Notes under the pieces: generated by a model
Database searches by the model: none
Seen by the model: only the letters and a program-made list of their open reading frames with translations
What the model was told of the DNA's origin: nothing
Assembly: GCF_030272615.1 (NCBI RefSeq)
Contig: NC_081406.1
Span: forward strand, 476,124,900-476,188,899
DNA: 64,000 bases
Reading direction: 5' to 3'
Origin: Cryptomeria japonica
Lineage: Eukaryota > Streptophyta > Pinopsida > Cupressales > Cupressaceae
Made by a program: the position numbers and the translations under genes
In this document: one piece after another, positions 54,949 to 64,000 of the stretch
Layout: the number at the start of each line of letters is the position of its first letter
Position numbering within the stretch: position 1 is the stretch's first letter

Positions 54949-57004
54949 TTAAAGAATAATTATACCATGTATCCTATGTTAGCCTATAAACATACATTTC
55001 TATAAAATAAAAAATCAAGTATTTGATAACAAAGAATCTATGTTTAAGGACATCACATCACTATCTAAAATATCTACAAGAGAGAATTTCAATAACCAAT
55101 GATATAAGAGTGCAGGTTATTACTCATAAAGAGTAGTATATTGATAAAGATAGTCTCATGACTATTAAAGGTCAAGAACAAAGTTTGAATATCATGGCAT
55201 GAACAACAACAAATAGAGACACAATGATGCAAGGAGGTCACGTTCTTTTCAACAATATAGTGATAGTGATTAAACATTAAGATGGAACACAGTCATAGGT
55301 CAAACCATGGAATGGCAGTTTGTAACCATTATCAATCCAATATGAATAGTGAATAGTCATTTGATTGTGAAATTCATTGAAAGGGGGCATTGAATAGGTT
55401 CTAATTGAAGCCTTAAAGACAATGAAGACACCAAAAGCTTCATTAACAATAACCCTAACAACAACCCTTATTGTGATCATCATGGCATAAGAATGGTAAA
55501 GTGCAACAATAAGATTATGACAACATATTCAAACTTTGTGATAGAGGATATACACATGGCAATGAATCATAGCAGTAAAGAAGATTAGGAGTGAACAGTT
55601 CAAAATCCCTCAAAGAAGAGATTATCTGAGACAAAGAATAGAGAGAAAACATTTATATACACACACTGTCAAAGCCATCATCAATCGCCCAAGGTTTTTG
55701 TAAAGTACAATCCCTATTAAAAGTTGCAGCTATCACAAAGAGACCAAGAGGACATCAAAGAGAATGGAAACATTAATGGTAGCATCCCTTGCCATAATTT
55801 CACCAATCTCAGAGTAGCCTTATCAACATCAAACATAGTATTGTATAGGGCACCAGTCTAATGTTAGCAATCTCTATCACAAAGATAGAGCCCACATTCC
55901 CAACAATGGTGACAATCAGAGCAAAGATAACCTAAATCAATTTAGTCTTCAAATAGAATTCAAATACACATTAAAGAGCAATTTTTTTTCAAATATTGAG
56001 ACATCAAATGTATCAAGAGTAGTCCACATTAAAAAAAAACTATGACCGTATTACATGATGCCATAGGTTGTCCAATAGATAAATAAATATTAAAACAAAT
56101 CACTGTTAGAAGGAAATAAACACATAATAATCTTTTAGCTCAGACATGAGACTTAGATTAGTCATGTGGATAGTCATGGAGTCAATAATAAAGGCATCAT
56201 GACAATATTAGAGGTGAGCACAAGCATCAAACTCTGAGCCAATGACAACTAGACACATAGAGCAAGCTTCCAAAAAAGACCTGTCATAAACCCTATCCAA
56301 GGATAGTGACAAACAGTAAGGAGCATTAGCAGTCCCTAAATAGATATAACAATGGATATATGGTGAAGGCATGATGATAGATCATAAAGATAATCCAAAG
56401 CCACTCTCAGAGCCTCCATGATATAGTCCAAAGCATAAATATTCTGCAGTATAAAGAGAGAACAATCACAATGTTTTGTTAAAGATTAATCACAATATAA
56501 AATGCCATGATCAGAGACAAGAAGCTTTGACCAAATCAATCTTAAGAGAAGTTGCTAGTGTAAAGCTTCAAAGTCATAGAACAAATAGAGAATTCATTGT
56601 TACAAGGCAGCCATATGAAAAGTTTTGAGAAAAATCTTTCCATTTAAGATAGTAGCATGCATCAAGATCAGTACACATTATGTTTGTGACAACATATAGA
56701 ATAAGTGAAAGCAAAAGGGAATCCATGAGCAGTCTCATAGAGATATGAGCCATATAAAAGCTACAATTGCAGTCATAAAGATATAATCTTAGGGAGAAGC
56801 ACTTTTAGATGGGCAAGATAAGCTATAGTAGTTGTAGGTCCGAGTCACCAAGCAAAAGATCAAAACCAAGATAGAGGTAACCATCACTCAGTGAAAAAAA
56901 GTAGTGGTATCATATCTAATAGAACCAGCGATTCCTAATATGTTCAAAGAAGTGCTTAGGACAGTATAGCAGTGAATCAATGGAAGTCATGGAAGGATCA
57001 ATAC
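54949..57004. other. 2 kb with no recognised gene (unit 2)
   Basis: Copy of 31361-33416; nothing added. Confidence 0.45.
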
Positions 57005-57431
57005 TGTAGGGTCCACCCTTGACTTGACTTGTTTTGACTAGAGTTGACTTTTAATTCATGCGTCATGATAGACATTATTGGGCATATTCTATTTCAGATG
57101 ATTTATATGATGTTGATACTATCATTATCGATCGTGTGATTTATTAGACACTATATACTTATTATGCGATTGATTATCGAAAGACTATATTGATCATGTG
57201 ATTTGAGGAGCATAAGTGTTGATGGATTTTATATGTTGTACTATAATCATGAATTATACTAATCATGCACTTGATGATGTTTTTATGTACTGACCATATT
57301 TAATGATTATCTATGATGAGTTGATCTTATGGTGTGTTTGATTGTTGTATGACTGTCTTCGGGATAGAGACGATTCCACATCACTCATTGCAAGCAGGAT
57401 GTGTCATTGTGATTCTCTAACCCTTGTCTAT

Positions 57432-57547
<116 letters not shown>

Positions 57548-58924
57548 ATATCATTGCTTTGTGGATGCAAGATTTGTAGGTACCAGACACCAACTCCACT
57601 TGGCTCCATAGGTCTGAGCATCTTTAAATCCCAATGGTATGTGGTTTGGAGTTGGCACAATTTCCCCTCACATACTCTAGGTCTAAATTGTTCACTCAGA
57701 GTCGTCAGCATCTTGGCACAAGTCACCATGTCAGTTAGTAAGCTTGATTTCTTCTGTGTTGTGAGTATGTTAGTATTGGTTGGTTGGTTCTATTATGATG
57801 AGACTGATTGATTATTGATGCAAGATTAAATAGTTAATAATGTTCATTTTAATTATTTTGATTAATAGAGATTTGATTATTTGGTTATCTAATCTTTAAT
57901 TTAATTTATTGGATTCTTGCCTTTTGGGGTATTTAATTATTTGATATTTAAATATTTATTTATTTAATCGCCTATGGTTTAATATTTTTTGGTATTTAAT
58001 GTTTATTTGCTTCTTTAATTCATTTATGAGCGTTTGGTTTATTTAATTTAATTTCTCCATTTGATTTATTTAATTGTGGCTCATGTTTTATTTATTAGTT
58101 TGACTTTTATATTAAGTGGGCTGTATAAATACACTTTAAAATAAAATAATAAAATATTCCCACATAATTGTAAAAACATGATTTATATTTATCTTACCTA
58201 CCCTCTTTTCTTATTGGTTGAATTTAAAAAGGGAGGTAAAATTATATTATATGGTGGGGTTGGTAAAATATATTATAGATTGGAATATTTTGATTGGCCA
58301 AGATGGAGGCTAGCATTTTTGGTTATTGTTTGGATTTTTATTTTCATTCCCGTGATGTGTTTCAGGTTGGCTTCTTCTTGCAAAAAAAATTATTCTCTGC
58401 AAGATTTTCCTTTGGGTTTTGGCTTGGATTGTTGCTGGAGCTTGTTGGTTTTGGCTTTTGGATTTGGGGAGCTCTTCTTCAACTTCTTTCTATCACATGG
58501 GTTTGCAGGTTGGAGATGTATTCTTCTTTTGTATTTTGTTCTACAGTTTTCCTATATGCTCCGTGTCTACAGATTGAATGTGTGAGCTTGGGGAAATTAA
58601 TCTATAGTTTATATAGTATGGAAGGAAATATATGAAGGAATAAATTTGTTACAAGGTTTTATTTTATAGTTTATGGGAAATATTCATATTTCTAGAATTG
58701 GTGAGTCTTCTGTTGTTTTCTTGAGCTTGTGTCGTGAATGGATTTTTGATTGAATGTTGGCTTTTAAGTGGTTATTATTTATTTCATTTATGCCCTTTAA
58801 ATCTGCTCTTCTGGGTGACTCCATGCATATGTTTTTCGAAGCCTTATGTTTCAAGTTTGTTTTTTAAGCTCTGCCAAAAGTTCTGTGTTTTCCATCCTAT
58901 TTATGCAAAAGCATTGATTCTGTG

Positions 58925-59155
58925 TTTGCGCTATCCTTTCATCCATTTGCGTTGTCCTGTTATGAATTTGCGCTATCTTTTATTTCATTTGCGTTGTCTT
59001 TCGGTGTATATGCATTGTCCTTTGCACAGAATCATTGTCCTTATCTACACAAGCGCTAAACTATTTAACATAGGCACTAACCTGTAATGCATAAGCACTA
59101 CCCTATAATTCAAAAGCGCTGAACTTCAATGCAAAAGCGTTGTTCTGTCTGTCTT
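58925..59155. repeat. 21-bp tandem repeat, 11 units (unit 2)
   Basis: Identical to 35267-35497. Confidence 0.88.
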
Positions 59156-59367
59156 TGGTGTTTTCACTATTTTTCCAGTCAAACTTGGATTATTGAGTTT
59201 GGTTTCATTCCAGAGGCTTTTTGGGATTTTTGCAAACATTTTCCAGCTACTGTTATTTATCAGTTTGGTACGATTTTATGTTTTATTTTCTGAAAACAAT
59301 CTTGACTTAATTATTGTTGAATATTTGATTCCTTTCCTATATTGAGATGTTGCAATGGAAAAACGGT

Positions 59368-59466
59368 ATCATTGTGGAGACAACAAGATGTTATTGTTAT
59401 GGAGACAGCATGATAGTATTGTTGCGGAGACAACAAGATGATATTGTTGTGAAGACAACAGATTTC
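59368..59466. repeat. 25-bp tandem repeat (unit 2)
   Basis: Identical to 35710-35808. Confidence 0.85.
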
Positions 59467-61727
59467 ATATGTTTTATTGAGGGAATATCTCTTTTGATAT
59501 AGATTTCCACATTGAGGCTCATATTTCTTTTTAATGGATCTCTTCTTGGAATTTGGATTGGAGCCTCTTTTCTATTGTTGTTTTGGAGCATGTTAGGAGT
59601 GGGATTCCTTGTGATGACCGGGGTCACGAGAGATAGGCTTGCATGAGGTTCCTTGTAAGGATGCATGAAACCTAGACCACCAGGGCACATTGGAGTTTTC
59701 CATGATTTGTAAACAAGTGATAACATTAATAATGAATTAATTGGAATGGGTAATTAGATCTCATTTAAACAAGATATTTTTTTAGTTTGAGCCTCATGAT
59801 TGATTCCTAGGGAGGATGTTTTAAGATAAGCATGAGAAGGCCATGAAGATGGTAAGTCAAATCTCCCTTGATTCTCTCATGGGTAGAAATGGCTCCACAT
59901 GTCTATCAGAGTTATGTCGTGAAGAGTTATGTATTGGCAATATTATGGGGGAGGATAGCATGTGATGACACTCTGCTCCTATATGTTTCCTTTGCTTGAG
60001 ATGTATTTATGCCTTGTTGATTTGTGCACCTTTGAGAGTTTTCTATTTGTGCTATCTTGTGATTGGTTCTTGCTTGAGTGTCCTTGTGTTGGTTAGTCTC
60101 TTTGGTTTCAAGTGTCAGCCTAGATGTAGAGTATGTGTTGGGACCTTGTGTCATCTCCTAGCATGGGGGATGGTTCCTTTGGTTCCACATGGTTGGGTGG
60201 TTGGTGATTTTAAACCATTAGGATGTTCCTATCTTTGGATTCTTCTTGCATGGATGAGGATGATTCTTCAGATTGTTCATGGATAATAATTGCAACAAGA
60301 ATGTAAATGATGATGTGATTTATGTAATGGAATTCTTATGTAATGGTTGTAAAATAAATCATGTTTATGAGAAATGAATATGTTGGTCTAGTTGTAGTGA
60401 TAACTTTGGTTGTAGTAGATGAATTTAATGATGAACCTTGAGTTGTATTGTAACACATTTATATTTAATGAAATGGATGCATGAGATGTGGCTAAGTAAT
60501 ATGGTTTGGAATTAAAAGATGCAATTTGTATTCTTGATGAGCCATGTTAAAAGGAAATGGTGTAGATGTTATGATAATGGTATTAGTCTTGAAATGATGT
60601 CTTTAATTAATTCTTTAAGTAGAAGAAATGCTATGCCTTGATAGGATGTATGAGTATGAGTAACATTGGAAGATATCTTAGGACATGTTTATGTGTGGTG
60701 ATTTAAGAATTTAAACTTATAGTATCATACTTCATAGACAGTGATCTAAATATTGAATTGAAAACTTATAATGCTTGGGATGTAGTTGAATGTTCCTTAT
60801 GAAAATATTGTATGGATGTTCTTAATGAATGAATTACAAATATTATTAATGGAAATTACTAGTCAATGTATGGATAGACGGTAAAATGAATGCTTGTCTT
60901 TTAGAAAAGGATTAGGATGTATCACGTGTTATGGTTTAAGATTATACCTCCATTTGGTGGATGCTATTAGTTGTTATGGAATTAGGATATTGTATCTTAG
61001 TTGTGATGAGATGAACTCATGTAGTTTCTTAATTTGTAATAAGATGATTGTTGGTTAATTGATATGGTGTAAGAGATTTTAGGAATATTAAATGAGCTAT
61101 GGGTTAAATGTTTAGGAAGACTTTGGGATTATTGCCTTATTTACTTTGGGAATCATGATGAAGTAATAGGTATTCTAGGAGTATAGAATCATAAATGAAA
61201 AGTATGTTAATGTAATGTAAGGGTTAATCTTGGTATGTGATTGGTGATGTTCATAGTCGAAGTTTGGTTAATGGTAATAGGAACATTTGGACTTTGTGTA
61301 TAAAATGAACCTAAGAGAAAAAGGGAAGTAGATATGCATTGAAAGATAGAATCCCATATTAAATGAAAGATTAAGTAGGTTTCATATCATGAGTGTTAGG
61401 TATTGCTATGTTGGACCTATGTGTGCATAATGATTAAGATTATGAGGTATTGATCTGGAAGAAAGTAAATGCTTATTGCTTGTGTAGGTAGACTAAGTAA
61501 TGGCGTTGAAATACCCTAGGGAGTTAGTAGTAATGATTTATTGTATTCTGCTTGCGTAATTGTTTGAATGCTTGAGTGAATTATTCTATGTTCATAACAC
61601 TTAAATGTTGTTGTGTGCTCATTGCATTTCTTAAGTGATGTTATGTGTTGTATTAAAAAGAAAAGAAAAGAATTAAATTAGTGTGTATTTAGCTATATTT
61701 CTCTGGGGTATTTTGGCAAGCATTACA

Positions 61728-62289
61728 TTTGGTATTAGAGCTCATGTTGCAACACTGGGATCTCTGGTTAAGAATGTTGCTATTAGTCTTGTGAATGTGC
61801 CTTGATGTTCCTTTGAATCAAGTTACTCTTTGAGATTTGTGTTAGAAGAAGTGTTATTGGAATTTTTGGAATCTTAGATATCTATGCCTTGTGTTTCTCT
61901 CTAATTCCTTTTGGGAATCATAAATTTAAGTAAAGTGTGTATTTATTTCATATGCATGTCTCTAGAATAAGAGAAGGGTAGGCCATTACACCAGACATCA
62001 ATGAAAGACAATCTCACACAATTTTTAATAATCTGTTACATTATTTAAAGAAGCTACAAATGAAATAATCTTTTGTATTAAACAAAGTAGGAGAACTTAC
62101 TTTTCAATATTAAAGTGTTCAACTCCTAAATCTTCATCCTAGATGAACATGTATTCAAAAGATGACAAGACATATGTGTAAAGAAATCATTTCACAAACC
62201 ACCTGCAAACCATGCAATATTCAAAGTTAACCTATTCCTCTTATCGCATTATACTAGTTTAAAATTACAACACACTAATGTCATGGTTT
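61728..62289. other. Truncated leader of element K and unassigned stretch (unit 2)
   Basis: Copy of 38070-38631. Confidence 0.45.
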
Positions 62290-62359
62290 TATGTGTTAAG
62301 TGTTATGTGTTATGTGTTATGTGTTATGTGTTATGTGTTATGTGTTATGTGTTATGTGT
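62290..62359. repeat. 7-bp tandem repeat, 10 units (unit 2)
   Basis: Same unit number as 38632-38701. Confidence 0.95.
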
Positions 62360-62454
62360 TGCCTTGTGCTATATGCTGCATTTATATTTTCTTTGTTATT
62401 TTCTTTCAATTTGATCACTAAAATCAAGACAAAGTGAAATCTATCTTTATTCAG

Positions 62455-62632
62455 TTGGGTTTGTTGATCCTAAATTGCTACTATTGTTTCCATTGAATAA
62501 ACCAGGTGAATTACCATATCCACTTCTCAATATATCATACCCCAATGATCAACACCAGGTGCAAATCCTATGTGAATTTGACAGAAGAGATACCCTCACT
62601 CGTGGCATATATGCCAATGGACTCCCTACACG
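62455..62632 (+). other. Candidate single exon (unit 2)
   Basis: Copy of 38797-38974 with splice-site-like borders and frame unchanged. Confidence 0.33.
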
Positions 62633-63087
62633 GTAATATCTCCTAATTTTTTTATAGAGAAAAAAAGCTCATTGAGGGAGAATTTTCTTATTGCAAGTTT
62701 CACCAATCAACTATTTTTCATTGAATTTTAGAAGCTTAGGATATAAAACTACAAAATTTCTTGCAAATACATACCCTCATTCCACTTTAATATGCATAAA
62801 AATTTACTGATGCAACCAACTTAATAGTGGACTCTATATTTTTCTTCAAATATTAACTATCTATCAAACATATCCTTACAAAATAAAAAAGACTTGCAAA
62901 CTATTCTATGCATACATGATATTTCAATTCCTAGCAATTTCCTAGGAGAACAAAAGAAGAAACTCAATTATTCTCAAATCTTAAACAAGGGAACACCTCA
63001 TGCTATTCTTACAAGTTACAAACAAACAAGGTTAAATTCCCTACACTATTTATAACCATTGAAATAACCTCCATTCATTACTACTGA

Positions 63088-64000
63088 TGCTCTACAAAAA
63101 GGACAAGGTTAGCTTAAAACCTGTGGTATTATAACACACCAAAAACAACAAGAAACAAGATTAATGTTAGTGTTATTCAACCAAAGATTAACCTAAGCAG
63201 GCATATCAAAAGAGATACTAAGATCATGCTAACATATTTAACAAATGACACAAATATAAGAAGGCATCTCCAAATGCCTCTTAACATGTTCTTAGCTCCT
63301 TCTCCTTTGTTCCTCTCCTCTCCAAGTTCCAAAATATTGTAGCTCTCAACAACTTTTTGCACTATGGATGCTTATGGAGGTTCAATATTTTAGATGATCT
63401 CAAGCTTATGCTATGCAAGTGTAAAACAAACTAATTAAACATATTATGACAAAAGAACTAAGATTTATTCTAGTCCAAGATAACAATATATTAGTGATTT
63501 ATGCTAAATGCTCTCTAAAATTCACTATAGATTAAATGCACACAAGTTTTCAGGATTATGACTATGAATGCAAAATGCTTGAGGATTTGAAAATGAGGAA
63601 TGTGAGCTCTATTTATAGGGAAAATGGAGCAATGGATGATTGAGATTGAGTAATCTCAACAAGGGTCAGGATTGAACGATATTCAATCCATGTGAGGGCT
63701 TTCAACCCAATCCTTGGATGACAAGTGTCAATGTGAGATAGGTTGAGAGGAGAGAGAATAAGCATTAAATGCTTGAAATGACCTGAGAGTTAACTTGGGA
63801 GTCAAGGTCAAGGTTGGGTTGAGTGAATAGATTCTTTATTCAAAGAATAAAGCTTTTATCCAATGGATAAACTCTTGTGCAAAGGTAAAAGGGATAACCA
63901 TGGTAAAAGCAATAAATGCTTGAGGAGACACATGAGTGCAAGTTGAAATAACCATAAATGGTTATGTAAGAGCCATAAATGGTCATGTAAGAGCCATTAG
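63088..64000 (-). mobile_element. Element G 3' LTR, truncated by window end (unit 2)
   Basis: Copy of 39430-40342; TATA box complement at 63609-63618. Its right end lies beyond the window. Confidence 0.55.

Overview
The window is nuclear DNA of a seed plant with a repeat-packed genome, most likely a gymnosperm. That assignment is an inference from AT-rich composition, Copia and Gypsy LTR retrotransposons nested three deep, and very long degenerate LTRs; no host gene is recognised with confidence. No rRNA genes, CRISPR arrays or bacterial features are visible.

Layout of 1-21338: this is one old Copia element (B, minus strand, LTRs at 911-2221 and 20011-21338) split by two later insertions. 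A plus-strand Copia element (A, 2462-10726, target-site duplication TGAAC) sits in the 3' untranslated region of B, and its own 3' LTR was hit by a solo LTR (H, 9115-10292, TSD AGGAG). A gag-only Copia derivative (C, minus strand, 14275-19777, TSD CATCC) sits in the gag of B, and its 3' LTR was hit by another solo LTR (I, 14558-15649, TSD GAGAT). A and B are dead: A by many in-frame stops, B by loss of the whole reverse-transcriptase core.

Layout of 21339-41163: a plus-strand LTR (E, 21347-29890) is split by a well preserved minus-strand Gypsy-type element (D, 21395-29233, TSD GAAGT) that carries only gag and protease. Then come a Tat/Ogre-like Gypsy RT relic (29891-30317), another LTR (J), a 12-bp minisatellite directly abutting a tRNA-Val(UAC)-like sequence, 2 kb without a recognisable gene, a 4.65-kb LTR (K) containing 21-bp and 25-bp tandem repeats, a possible single exon (38797-38974), and the 3' end of another minus-strand element (G).

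The largest-scale feature is a head-to-tail duplication. Positions 17575-41163 (23,589 bp) are repeated from 41164 to the end of the window, with only about 14 substitutions and three simple-repeat length changes found by eye. The second copy runs off the window, so it is incomplete. It is either a very recent segmental duplication or an assembly artefact.

The most interesting finer-scale signals are: a hairpin with a C-run loop near the U5 end of at least eight different LTRs, whose stem sequence varies while pairing is kept; a hairpin with a GTGCAC loop present three times in the leader region of D; gag and protease of D in a single frame separated by one UAG; and an extra upstream ORF in the leader of D.
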